From Enoplosus armatus (lineage: Eukaryota; Chordata; Actinopteri; Centrarchiformes; Enoplosidae): DNA of 64,000 nucleotides. Shown here piece after piece: positions 41,079 through 54,261 of the stretch. The notes under the pieces are model-generated. The model was not told where the DNA came from. It did no database searches and saw nothing but the letters and a program-made list of their open reading frames with translations. The position numbers and the translations under genes were made by a program. Positions within the stretch are counted from its first letter, which is position 1, and each line of letters opens with the position of its first letter. Where the stretch lies: the NCBI RefSeq assembly GCF_043641665.1, contig NC_092192.1, positions 21,801,978 to 21,865,977 of the forward strand. The letters run 5' to 3'.

Positions 41079-44000
41079 CTGAGACAAAACACAACAAAAA
41101 CAGTCCCTTATTTACTGTTATCATAAACACCAAACCCCACACACACACCTCAGCTACGTGCTGTCCAGTGTCCAGTAGTGGTGCCTCGTGGTGTAGGCAT
41201 ACTTTGGCTGAATCAAAACATTACCTATGTAGGCCAAAAAAGACCCCTATGGCAAAGTGCCACAAACACTCACGCTGCATGTCGTACAGCATAGTGTGCA
41301 GGACTTCTAAGACTTAATAGACTTGTAATACGATACAGCACGATAATGAGTGCCAGCGGCCAAAACACTGCCAGTGACAAAAGAGCACAGGTCATTCCTC
41401 ACCTAATTAATCCTAAGAATCATATGAGTTAAAGGAACAGTCATTCTACACAAATACACTTTTGAAGTCTTGCAGAGAGTTACGTGAGAAGATTGACTCC
41501 CACTCTCGTGTCTGTGTGCTAAATATGTCGCTAGAACGGTGGGACACTTAGCTTAGCATAGCATAAAGACTGGAAACAGCTAACCTGGCTCTGTCCAAAG
41601 GCACCAGGAAGACATACAAGATAAAACGTGTTCATTTGTGATCTTTCAAGGTGCTGGGAGGATTTTTTCCCCCCTTTGCACAGAGTCAGGCAAGCTGTTT
41701 CCCCCTGTCTTCAGTCTTTGAGCTAAGCTAACCGCCTGCTGCCTGTAGCTTCATATTTAATGTGAAGAGATGAGTCAAATCGATCTTCTCATCTAACTCT
41801 CGGCAAGACAGCAAATAAGTGTATTTCTCAAAAAGTGGCTACTTACCCGCTTATGTTATGCTGCATATGACTTATTAATACATTTGGGTCACGCTTAATG
41901 CAGCTCAATATCACAATACACCATTTGATGCTTACCTCAGGAGCAGGCTGTGGTAAGACTCCAGTGTCTTTGCAGCTGCCACTGGGGGTGGTGGCTGGAG
42001 TGGTACTGGATGAGCTGGTACGGACTGGGACCTGTCCCGTGACAGGCTGCTGCCTTTCTGGACTTTTCCTGGTTGGAGAAGTCAGGCTGGTTGGACTGGT
42101 GAGTGGGGCACACTTGTAAAAAGGAGTGCCTGGAGGGGTGGAGTCTGTGTCGGGCCGTGTTCCAGGTGCAGTTGTAGAGGACTTGGCACTGTCTGATGGC
42201 TTGGTAATCGTGCTGGTTAACTCTAGCGGCTGCTGCTTGATTGCTGGACTGAAAGTGGAGGGATAAGAAGAGGCTGTGGGGACAGTCAGGGCAGTGGTGT
42301 TTGGTGGTGGGGAACTTCCTCTCCCTGCTCCTTCCTCCTTAGAAGTCTGGAAATGTGGGACCAGTGGATGTGGCGGGTCCTGGAAGTTACAGGCCTCCTG
42401 TGGCTGCAGAGGGGACACTGGTGTGGAGGGCTCAGAGGGCCGAGACTGAGACTGAATGGAGACCTGCTGGGCAGACTCAGCGAGGGCTAGGGCCAACATG
42501 CGGGCAGCGTTTTTAGGAGGGGGAGGAGGAGGAGGAAGGGCAGCAGTGGGAGCTGTAGAGCTGAGGGAACGAGGGGTGAGGTCCTTTGAAGAGTCCGGAG
42601 CTACGACTCCTAGCAGGGACACAAAAATACAAGGGATCTATAGTTGAAGAATGGGTAAGCAAGAGAGCAGTAGGTGAAGAAAAGAAACGACAGCAGGCAG
42701 GCTGGTTTTAAGGTGCTTCAAGAGCAGGAAAGAGGGGAAGAGTTACGCCTGATGTTCAGGCATCATATGAAAAGATTTATATAAGATGAAATCCGTGCAA
42801 ACCTGGGAGACTAAACCTAGAAAGAAGGCATTTGTATATTTAATGGCATGATTTATCACCCTATTTTAGTGTAAACAAAAGAGTGACAAGTCAGAAAATG
42901 CCAAAAACCACACTTAAAAAGGTAATTCTCTGCTCCCTACCTTGGTGCTCTTGGCTGCTGGCAGCTGGCGCCTGCTGTACACTCTCCTCTCCCTTCAGCT
43001 CTCGACTGTCCATGCTGTCAAAGGCTGCCAGCTTAGAGTGCAGCTCCATTTGGAAAGCTTCACTAAGCGACGGCTCTGCTGCCCTCAGCAGCCCACTGCC
43101 CATCAGGGGAGGAGAGTCCTTGGCTACTGAAGGAGGAGATAATGGCTGTGGAGAGACAGCCTGTCCAGCGGTATTCTTGTCCGGCATCTCTGTAGAGAAA
43201 AGCTCTGAAGTGGCCAATGGTGTCAAACTAGTGGTCTTCCCACATTTAATAGGTGACACAGCCTGTGTGGGTTTATCAGTGTAAGAATAGGAAGTGGTCA
43301 GTTTCTTGCTCTCCGCCTTCTCTCCGGCAGCCCGGATGAAGTCCGTGGACAACAAGGGGGAGGTCAAGCTGCCCAGGAAGGTGGCAGAGATGAAGTCAGA
43401 GCCATTGGTCTTGCCACAGAAGCTGCCCGGGCTCCTCTTTAACGTGGAGCCCTCGGCCCCGGCTGGTGAGTCATCAAGGGGGAAGGCATAGGAGGTGTCG
43501 GGGAGACTGCACTGGAAAGACATGGGGTCAAAGTCCAAGGATGCCATGCCAATGTCTGGCGGGCTGAGGTCCACGTCTTCACCTGCTGAGCGGGGAGGTG
43601 AGATGAGGGCAGGCACACAGATGGGCCCGTCGTCTCCGTCGCTGTCCTCGGTGGCATCAAGGTTGTCGTAGGAGTTGCAGTGCTGCCGGCTGTCCAGCAG
43701 CTCGCCGTTGAAGGAGGCTGACAGGGCATCGCTGCTGGAGCGCGGCCGCCGAGGACGGTACACCTTGGACTCGCCTGGAGGAGGAAAAGAATATAAAAGG
43801 CCCCATGTAAAACATTTGGCTGCACTGTAGAAAGAGCATTTAGTGTAAGCTATGGGCAGCACTGACTGATTAAAGTTGCTGCTGAGGCAAAGTGAACTGG
43901 AAAACACAAATGATTACCTTCAACATTGTGCAGGGAGCTCAGTGACTCTTCACTTTTGGCCGATCTTAATGTTGCCGTGTCTCCTCTGCCTCCTGGAGCA

Positions 44001-47000
44001 TAATAATTATCAGGTATCAGCATTCAGCCTTGTTTAGTCAAATAAGCTCTTCTCATTGCAGTTGTGAGGTGACTGAAAAATTCACTGTTCCCATTCCAGC
44101 AGTGGAGGGAGGACTCACCAGCGAGGGCCATGGCCTTTAGTTCATTGGGCTCACTGGGGTTGCGGTGCAGCTTGCGCTTGGACATGGAGGAAGACTTGCC
44201 CAGGTTGAAGAAGGAACGCCAACTGCCCACGGGAGACTTCTTAGATTTAATAGGAGGCCTCTTCCTGTGATTAGAAAATGGTAGTGGACAAGCAGGCAGG
44301 GAACAGTTAAGTCTCCTTAACTTGCATAGAAATCTCAATGACAGATCCCGAGACACAGGGACAGAATAATCACATGAATGTGTTTTTAACTGCTTTTTAA
44401 ACTATACGTGAGTAAAATCAGATCATCTTCATTTCTAGGAAATATGTGCCAAAACCTGACACTGGAGACAGCAGATCTGGAGGAAAATGACTCTGCCTGC
44501 AGTCTTACCCAGCAACCAGCAGAGGGAGACACATCCCAGCATTATTATTTAAGTCCAACCAACATTCAAATGCATGTCTTTTGCTACAATAGCTACAGTA
44601 GATCTGCACTGTAAGATAAATGTCCGTGTCTCTGTCTAAATTTAGATTTTACATGAATTGGTTTTTAGAAGAAGTCATTAAATGGCATAACAGGAAGAAG
44701 AGTTAACAAACCTCTCCATGGGAAACTCGATGACAGTGTGGAACTTGCCCTGCAGGGCAGCAGGACCTTCGCCCACCTCAATGTACTTGCTGTCTTCAGT
44801 GACCGGAGAGTTGATCTGAGCCTGGGTCCTGGCCTGGGCCTCCTCCAGAGTCAGAAGTTTAGTAGAGGGCGATGAAACCAGCAGGGATTTGGGCCGCGAC
44901 AGTGAGTTGTGACCTGGTGATGTGGAACAGTGTTTATTGCTCAAGTAGAAGCAGTAGTGGGTAGTGATTCCACAACAAATTTTGGGCCGGGGTCTTATCT
45001 AACCGCTGCCTGTACACACCTGCTCCCTCTCGTATTAGTGAGCTGAGTTTAGTGCTGAAGAGAACATCCACATGGTTGAGGATGAACTCCACCACCACCG
45101 ACTGGATTCGGACTTCCATGAAGGCCGCTGTGCCGCTGAAGCAGGCAGATTCAATCTGCTTTGACCTGAATCATGGACAAACAGCGAAAAGGGAAGCATT
45201 ACATTTGATTTAGTAAAAAAAAAGTGTTCAGCTTCAAGAATTTTGAAATAACATTTCCTGCACTTGATGAGTTGATCAGCACCCTCCCACAAACAGCTGC
45301 TTAAATCCTTCCATTCAGGCAGAATGACTCATTCAAAGCAGGAGACACGGCACTTTCTGCTGCACAGAGCCCATTAGAGTCATTACATGGCTGACTCAAG
45401 TCTGAGAAATCGTTAATGCCCCCCATATAAGCTCAACTACATATACGCTAAAGTTAGAGCATTAGAATTATGTTGTTATACAAAGAAATCACTCAAGTAA
45501 CAGGGTACTTTACAGTCAATCAACACAGCTTTTAGGTGATGATTTACAGAGTACTCACCACAATGAAATACATGCATACACAGAACATTCTATGGAGCTG
45601 GACGGCATCTCACCTCAGCAGGTTGGGCGCCCAGACAATGGCCAGGTTCTTGCTGTGCATGTTGGTGATGTAGCTGAACGCTGCCAAGCGGGAAAGGTGT
45701 CTCATGAGGAACTCCAGGGTCCTGCAAATCAAATATTCACTTATTCTGATTTAATTGGCTCCCTCTAGTGATGTGCAGACTAATGGCCATGATAGAGCTA
45801 CTTCTTCAGAGCATCAATATTTCACTATGTGCTCAAATCCCCGAAGAATGTCACTTAGAAATTAGCATTTGTATGCTTTCACAAAGGAAGGGAAATACAA
45901 TTCATCATCACCAACACAAAGGTCAGCTGGGACCTGTTAAATGATTCCATTCAATGCAGTGTGGCAGAACAAGAACCCTTGATTTTAACATCAACAGACA
46001 CACACTACTGATGTGAATGCGCATCTGTAATCTGGAAGTTCCTGTGCCTGCCACAGGGGGGCAGTGTGCCTCCACACTGACCTGTAATGCGGCGGAGGAA
46101 GCTGCTGGATGACATCATGGATTTTGATGAGTCGCTCTTCGTCTGTTGCTGCTGATACGGCCTCCTTCAGGGTGACAACAAAGGGGAGAGATGGGGAGAG
46201 GGAGATTAAGAGTGGGACGTGTCAGTGTATCAACATCAGGCTCATTCACTTAGTCATCCCAGGTTCACGCTGCTACATGGAGCACAGGGGGGACATCGGC
46301 CTGCAGCCGCCACCACCACCCCCCAGCTGCCATAACAACCAGCAAACATTTACTTCGTCTTCAGGGACGGCTCTGTTGTGCTTGGAGAAAGTTTTTATTC
46401 CAAGTCACACAGAGAGCGGTTTGCTATATTTATAATGACAGGGTGTGGAAGTACAATGCTATGATTTCAGGGGTGTTAAGTGACTCATAACTGTGAGATA
46501 AATGTGAAGAATTCCTTTAAGATAAATCTGAGAAATGTCCCTTCTTCCCAAAAGAGATCAAGCACAAATTTGAAATCAGTACTGTCAGTCACATCCCATC
46601 AGTGTTCTCTGGGGAATCAGTGAGCACAACAAACAACCTAAAAAGTCAGGCGCTGTAATAGTTAGCAGACTTGTACCCACACATTAGTGTAAGAAAGTGG
46701 TGCGTAAGGCTTTGCTTACAGAGAATTTCTCATAGAGCTGGTAGGTGAGCAGCGGGTTGGGCAGCTCTCTGAAGTAGAGCTTACACAGCGAGCCAACGCA
46801 GTGGATGTCCTGGATGTAAACATCTTTGGTCAGGTCGGGGATCTGCTCAGAGTCAAACTCGTGCCTGATGGAATAGAGAGGGAGAGAGAGGGAGAGTCAA
46901 GCTAACTTCTTCTGAAGAAAAAGGCATCGATGGAATGACAGCTGCAGTTTGACGGATGGATACGAGACATGAAGTCAAGCCGCATTTCAGCAGTGTTTTA

Positions 47001-50000
47001 GAGGAGAATGCTATTGACATGTGCCTACATTGCTGTTAAAAGTCAAAACAAATCAATCTTAGGCTCCACCTGGACGTTTCACTGTTGAGAGGGAGTTTAG
47101 TGAGAAAATCTACTTCAAACTGTAGAAGTGGTCCTCCCCACACAAGCGGGCACAATCCTATCTATTTACATGTCAACACAGCATTACCCTTACACACCTC
47201 GCAGCATAGCACAACAAAACTCCATGTCCACTGCATGTCCACAGCACATACGGGATGTCGCCTTTTGTAAGCCAAACACTCAGATTACCAAAGTACAAAT
47301 TCTTCTCCTGGTGTGACAACATTAGATAGTAAAACACACCACATGTCATCATGTTTTCTGTCTTTCACAGAGACAGTAATCCTACATGCAATTCACGTTA
47401 TCAGCCTTTAGATGAGTGCTGTGGAAGGAGCGTGCACAGAGATAGACACTAAATACTGGAATAAATAAGGAGTGTGTGTGTGTGTGTGTGTGTGTCCCAC
47501 CGCAATTTCTGGATATTTGAGGCAATTCCAGAGAGGCGGTAGATGCCGTCCACCACACCGTGCTTCTCGATGAACTCGGTGCAGCTCTTGAGGACCTGGG
47601 GCACTGTGAAGAGAAAAACAGCATGTCATCACATAACACATCAGTCAATATTTGTCCAGTCTTCGCTGAGCGCTACAGGGTCAAGGATAGCATGACTTTC
47701 CTTTTTGATGTGCGAGTACGGAGTGTGAATAACTGACTTTCTAGTGCTTTTGGAGGGAAAAGGCACTTTTCGCGCTGAGGGTGGAAACATTTGAACCCTG
47801 TGAAGTAGACACGAATATATCCCGAGGAGCTTCCTATATTTGGCGCTTTTGGTCGGCCTTTAACCTACTTTCTACATCGATGCAGTTTTCTGGATGAAGC
47901 AAACCGTCAGAGAACATGTTGTTGTGTGTGAGCGAGGCAGCCAATCACACATGCTCGGCTTCAAAACACAATGCCAGTGATTGTGTGTTAAGAGATGGAC
48001 AGACAAAAAAGGAAAAACCTCAGAAAAACATAGAGCTTCTTCCTGCTCCTTCAGCAACCATGAATCACACAGACATGTTATTTATCTGTGTGTGTGTGTG
48101 TGGGGGGGGGGAGAGATAAGGATGGTGTGTGTGTGCGTGTGTGTGTATATATAAGGAGGCTCCCAGGCCTCCCACAGCTCACACATCATATAGATGATGA
48201 CAGAGAGTGGGACACTCGCCGAAGCAGCTGTTCAGACGAATTCCACACATAGCGAAAGAGAAAACAAGGCGAGGTTTGAGGAAACTAGCTGGCATTCTGC
48301 AGCAGAGGAGAGGACAGTGAGGGTGGACAAATCCTCTCCGAGTCCTTCTCGTAGGAACATTCTGTTATGAGGTCCTCTTATCACACAGATACACGTGTGT
48401 TTGAATGTGGAGTCAGTGTTGGACGCGCAACAAGAACTCTTCCTCTTAAATTTGAGTTAAAACAGCATCAGCTTTCAACTGTGTCACTAAGCTAGCAAGA
48501 GATATGCCGGGTGGTCTCTCATCATCGGACCATGTAGGCAGATCCCTCTTTAACAGTCCCTGATCGGTCCTTTGGCCGGCATGCCACTCAGAATGTGACT
48601 GAAGCACAAGGAGTTATTGGAGATTTCTGAAAGCAAAATAAATTTCATGGAGCAGAGGCTTTTTGTTGTTTTCCAAAGTCTCAGTGTGTTGTTCGACGTC
48701 TAGCTGTCTGTTGAAACTGCGCTAAGATTCAGTGCTCTACTTATAAACTACAGAATCATTCACTCCACATTTCTTACTGTCACTGAAGCAGTCAGAACAC
48801 CTTTGACCCCACCAAGTGTGATAGAGTGTCTTATCTCTCTACGTCAGGATCTCACAGAGGTCAAGGATTGACTTCTTCACCCATGAATGTGCGACTGCGA
48901 TGCTGATCTGTGACCAGAGGCTCGTTAAAATGGACGGGACTCGGTGTGATGGCTGTGAGCTAATGCGCTTGCGAGATGAGAACCATTCATGTCCTGACAC
49001 AGAGTATGATCCATTAACATGAATAAATGGGTTTTCAAGTTGGTGTCAACATGAAGTGAAATGAAGTTATTGATCAAGCTTCAACAGGAGAGTAGCGACA
49101 TTACTGTGGTTGAAACTGATGTTACAAAGTATCAGGAGACCATTATCCTCCCACTCTGTCAGTGAGGACATCACATTAGCTCACCTGCCAGACGCCGCGC
49201 TGCTCAGAGCGCAGGAAATCAATGTGGCGGCAGCAGATAAATGTAGATAAATGATGGACTTCAGCCCAGCACATATCTTAATTACAACCAGAGCTGGTGT
49301 TTACATACAGTGTGTGAGAAGGTACATGATGACTTTCACCTAAAAACCATTAGCTCAGAAGCTGGAACGGAGGGAGCAGCAGGTGTGTTTGGGGTGGAAA
49401 ACTTGTCTCCTACAAAATATGAACACACACTGAGCTCTGACAATCATGACGTCACTGAAACTACTGTGTCTTACTAAACATAACAAATTCTCAAATTAAA
49501 GCTGGTATTCACATGACAGCAGAGTCAAATAACCCCCTGTGAAACCACAACTTGTTGTTTTTACACTTTGGTTTTTGCACAGATTAAACAGACTGTGTTA
49601 CCTTTGGACAGACCCAGGCTAGCTGTTTGCCACTGCTTCCAGTCTTTGCGCTATGCTAAGCTAATTGACTGCTGGCTGTGACGAGAGTGGCATCGATCTT
49701 CTGATCCAACTCTCGGCAAGAAAGCCAACAATCGTATCTCTCAAAATGTCAGTCTGTTTATGTAAACTACCAGGCACCCAGGAAGACTTTTAATGTGAAA
49801 ACTCTGCAGGGATTGTTGAGTTTCATTGACAGCAAAGTGGAACGCCTGGATATGGTAAGTGAATGAAAACAGCATCTCTGCTAAAAGGACAAACCCATAG
49901 GAGCAGAGTACAGTAGTGAGTGTGACATGACTTAAAAGAAAAAAAAAGAAATCTCTCAGGTGTGTGCATTTTCTCACCATCATGTCCTGAGTTGAGGAGG

Positions 50001-53000
50001 TGCTCTCCCAGGTCACAGCCGAACACCCTCTCCCGGAGGATGCCTCTCTGCTTCAGCTTCTGCTTGGTGGGCCTGGACTTCATGAAGGAGCGCAAGAAGG
50101 TGATCAGCTTCCCGTGCTTCTTAGACACTGAGGAAGGAAGGACACATCTTAGACCTCTTACACAAGTGCATACTACTCTACAGTAAGTGTGGGTTTGACG
50201 CTGGCTGGGCTTTCACACAAGGTCTGTCTGTGCACCGGAGTGAAACCCCATACAAGCTGCTCAGGGTTGTCCCATTGTGCATTTCAGCTTCATTCTAATG
50301 CAAACCCTTCCTTTATGCGTGTGTAGTTTCCTTGAGGCAAAAGCTTCGTTCTTAAATACCACCTCCCAGGCAACTACAAAGGAATCCTCCACATCCAATA
50401 CCAGTGTCCTCTGCTCCCCTTCAAAACAAGACAAAAAAAAAGGAGCAGACCTACTTAAAAACCCAAACCGCAATAATCAGATACTATGTCTGGGAAAGGG
50501 TCATAATCTTCTTAAACTACACACCATGTTTTCTCTGCTTTAGAGAGAGCAAAGGCTATCAAGTGAATCAAACAATCGGCTTTTTTTTTTTTTTTTTGAA
50601 GGGGGAACAATGGAGCCGGCCTCAACTCCAGACGTTTGTTCAAAGAATCTTCACTGAAAAATCACACATCGTCGGCCACTGGTGAGATGACAGTATACAG
50701 AGTGTTTTTCCACTCTTGGGTCAGTTGACTTGACTCCGATGAACTGAGCTTGTCTGATGAAAGCATCAATTTCCCTTTAACTGAGGATTGAGTTCAGTTA
50801 TCTTATCAGTCTTGGTTAAACAGACACAAAAACAAACAGTTTCAATCTGAAGTTTTCCACTGACCGACCAAACATGTGTCATAGTGCATTCAACACGCCA
50901 TTTCTCAGTGACAGTGGGTGCGCTATTGTAAATCAGTCAAATGTCAGGGTTGGAGAGCAAAACAGTTTGCCTGCAGGGTTAAAACTATTTCACCATCTTC
51001 TCACTGTTTACCGAGTTGAGTATTCAAGTATATTCATAATACAAAGCTCTCTCTGTGAAGAGGAGGAGCCTACTAATCCTGATATTTAGAGGATCTTTCC
51101 CAGGTGAGCTCTTAAAGCAGCATCAGTCGCCCCTTTCTCTCGGTTTTCCACACCTTCACAGCACTGTAAAGCTTTCCACTCAGACCTAAAGCATCCCAAA
51201 GAATAAGACAATGTCTCCCAGTCCACTCTCATCTCTTTCGTCTCTCTGTTCTGTGGATCTCACCCTTTTTCTAGTTGTCTCTCTTTGATCCTCTTGAATC
51301 TTGACGCCCTTGACACTGACTTTGACGAACAACTCTCCTATCATTCCTTTCTCTCTGCAGTTTTCCACAGCACAACCATCCACTCTGAATCCTGGAGGCC
51401 AATAAATGATTGAGGAGCAATCGGCAGCCACGCTCCTGAAATCTGAAACATTTAAACTGGCAGTGCGCACGGTCTCAAACAAAAAGCCAGGAACCCTGAA
51501 AGTTTACTACTGAGGACGGCAATAAAAACATCCATGACCTACCGATCTAGGATCACTGTGTTCTTTCAGCCACACCACCATCTGGAAAGTGGAAAAACTG
51601 CTTCGTCGCATCAGTTTTTTTTATTTATATTCCAGAGCGCATTCCTTTAACTGATTATAAACACAGTCACGATCACAACCCCTCCACTTCTCATGTGTTT
51701 CACAGCCTTGACATCATATTCACTTTACCAGCTCCAGACTTCCGACCGACACAAACGCAGAGGTTGCTAATTTAAAGAAAAGCGCATTTTACAATTCAAT
51801 CAGATAAATAACTTGTATTTGGAGAGGCACACTTTCAGTATGCTGTGCCAAGCTGAGCTCTGCTTCAACTGCAGAACAACTGAAAGTAGGCCAGTGCTCG
51901 CCAAACTCCATCTCTACAAACAAAACAAGCTGAGTTAAAGAAAGCTGAGGCTGAACTGTGCTCAAAAGATAACAACAATACAATAAAAGTGTCAAGGCAG
52001 CGTCTAAGCAAAGATTTACCAGACGTGATGGTACTATGATTAATTTATAGAGACCTGCACAGCATCACGAAGCATGCACATGTGCTGTTACAAATATTAT
52101 TATTTCAAAGAGCCATCCCAAAACATCTACTATGTGAGACTGGGCCCTCTTGCCCACAGACCATTAGGTAGAAATTAATGAGAGGCTGCCTGCTTTGCAT
52201 GCTAAATGTACACCGTGGAGAAAAATTGCGTGCAGCAGGCTTAATTGACAGTCCATCGAGTACATTTAGAATGCAAACATCAAGACCAGAGTGAAACTAA
52301 TGAGCTGATGGGAATGGAAGGTTACTTTGTAGCTGAATTAATTGTACAGTTGCTCATTGTGTTGGCAGAATACTAACAAAAATGTATGCAAACAGTGACA
52401 GCGCATGAAAAAATACTGTGGGCAGGAAATTATGTTCAGTGACATTTTCACTCACATTTGCTTTTTGAAATCAAACACATGTCAAGGACGAGTAGAAACC
52501 GCAACTAAGATTGTAAATGTAACAGAGGAACTCACTGATTTTACAAGACAAAGTCTTGGGGAGGACTGCTGCGTATGTGAAAACAGTTGTATAAAGCCTC
52601 GCATGTCTCCACAGGGAGCAGTTTGAAGCCTGATGAACGTCCTCAAGTGATGTCACTTGAGTCAGATGGGATTGAAGACAACAATTGTGAAAATGCAAAA
52701 AAATCTGGGAGTGTGGAGTCAGTGAGCAGACCTCTGTAGCCCCGCTCCTCATCTCTGCTCGAGGCTAGCAGCTCCAGGCTACATTAGCCGCTACTAGCAT
52801 AACACCCCTGAATCTCAAGGCATTGTGGGTAATTTTTGTGGAGAAAAATGTGTGTGATGAAAAAAGATAGCTCTGGTTCTACTGAATTTATTTTGATCCT
52901 TTTTTAAAAAAACTGTCCATCGTGGGTCCGAAAGTGTTACGTCAGCGGAGTAATTGTTTAAGTATCAATGAGAAAAAAAAAACTGGACACGGTTTAGGTT

Positions 53001-53202
53001 AACATCCAAACACATGATTGTTAAAAATAACTTAAATGAAATTAGGTCCACACATCCATTCTTTACATGTCTACCCATCTACCCACTAACCGGACACTTT
53101 ACTCACACTGTGAGATGCATTCTGTCATTTCAGTTTTTTTTCTAGATGATAATTAAATCTATCCTGTCAGTTAGTGTTGAAGTTGAATTATTTGGGCTGA
53201 CG

Positions 53203-53258
<56 letters not shown>

Positions 53259-54210
53259 ATCCCAAAATAAACAAACCAAGACTGATTTATAACTACCTCA
53301 CTCCTGCAAATAAATAATGCTTGAACCAAACTTTTGAGTCCTAAGTCTCTCTGTGGCGTGCCATTTTACTGAAGTAGGACAATCAATTCTGAATCAACCG
53401 CCGGCCTCCGCGCCAGCATCCGCAAACAAGACCCATCGTTGCATTTCAAGGAAAAGTTGAGCTACAACCCCCCCCACCCCTTGCGGAGAAATTCCTCCTG
53501 CGCTGCTGTACCCGCAGACAAAACCGCTGAGGCAGCTTTGTTTACTCACTCTTAAGGCATGAAAAAGGCCCTTTAGTGTCATGTAGAGGAGGGGGGGGGG
53601 GGCTGACTGTGTGACTGTGTTGGCTTTACACCGACACGTCTCTTTTATTTAGGAGCCCAGACTGACTGTAAGACGTGAGGAAGAGGAGTGCAATGACAGG
53701 CATGACTCTCCAGAGGACGGACGGAGACTCCCATCTGCTTACTGTCAAGGCAGATGACAGCCTGGGGGCCAGCGGCTCCTCGAGCACGCTCAGCACTGAA
53801 ACTGCCTCTGACACACTCGCTGCTGAAATCCAGCTGGATAAAGGCATTTCATTTAGGGATAGTGGGACTGATAAAGCCTTCATGTGCTTCTAATTACAAG
53901 ATTTATTGCTTGGGGGCGTTTAAAGGGGTATTCCAACGACTTAGTATTGCACTTTCAAAGTCTTGTCTTCAAGTGTCTTTTCTTAGACCCTCCCTGTCTG
54001 GTAAACACCCATGTCTTTCAAACTCCACACCTCCAGTTTGTATCACAGGCATTCAATTACACATTTGTAATCTCAAGCTCAATTTCTCAGACTTGACAGA
54101 GGTCCCCCAGAGGCTCAGAAGACATCATACTGACTGTTTTCACAGGCTGAGCGGTTCAAACCATGACTGGCAAACAGATCTTCATGTGTAAAATTGGTGG
54201 AGTGCCCCTT

Positions 54211-54261
<51 letters not shown>

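Noticed and set aside
52818..52831. GGCATTGTGGGTAA as a promoter (ZNF143-like) element
   Set aside because: The first base of the core differs from the consensus and nothing around it looks like a promoter or first exon.
53205..53252. Regularly repeated tract as a CRISPR-like array
   Set aside because: It is a pure CA dinucleotide microsatellite with no spacers, in a vertebrate intron.
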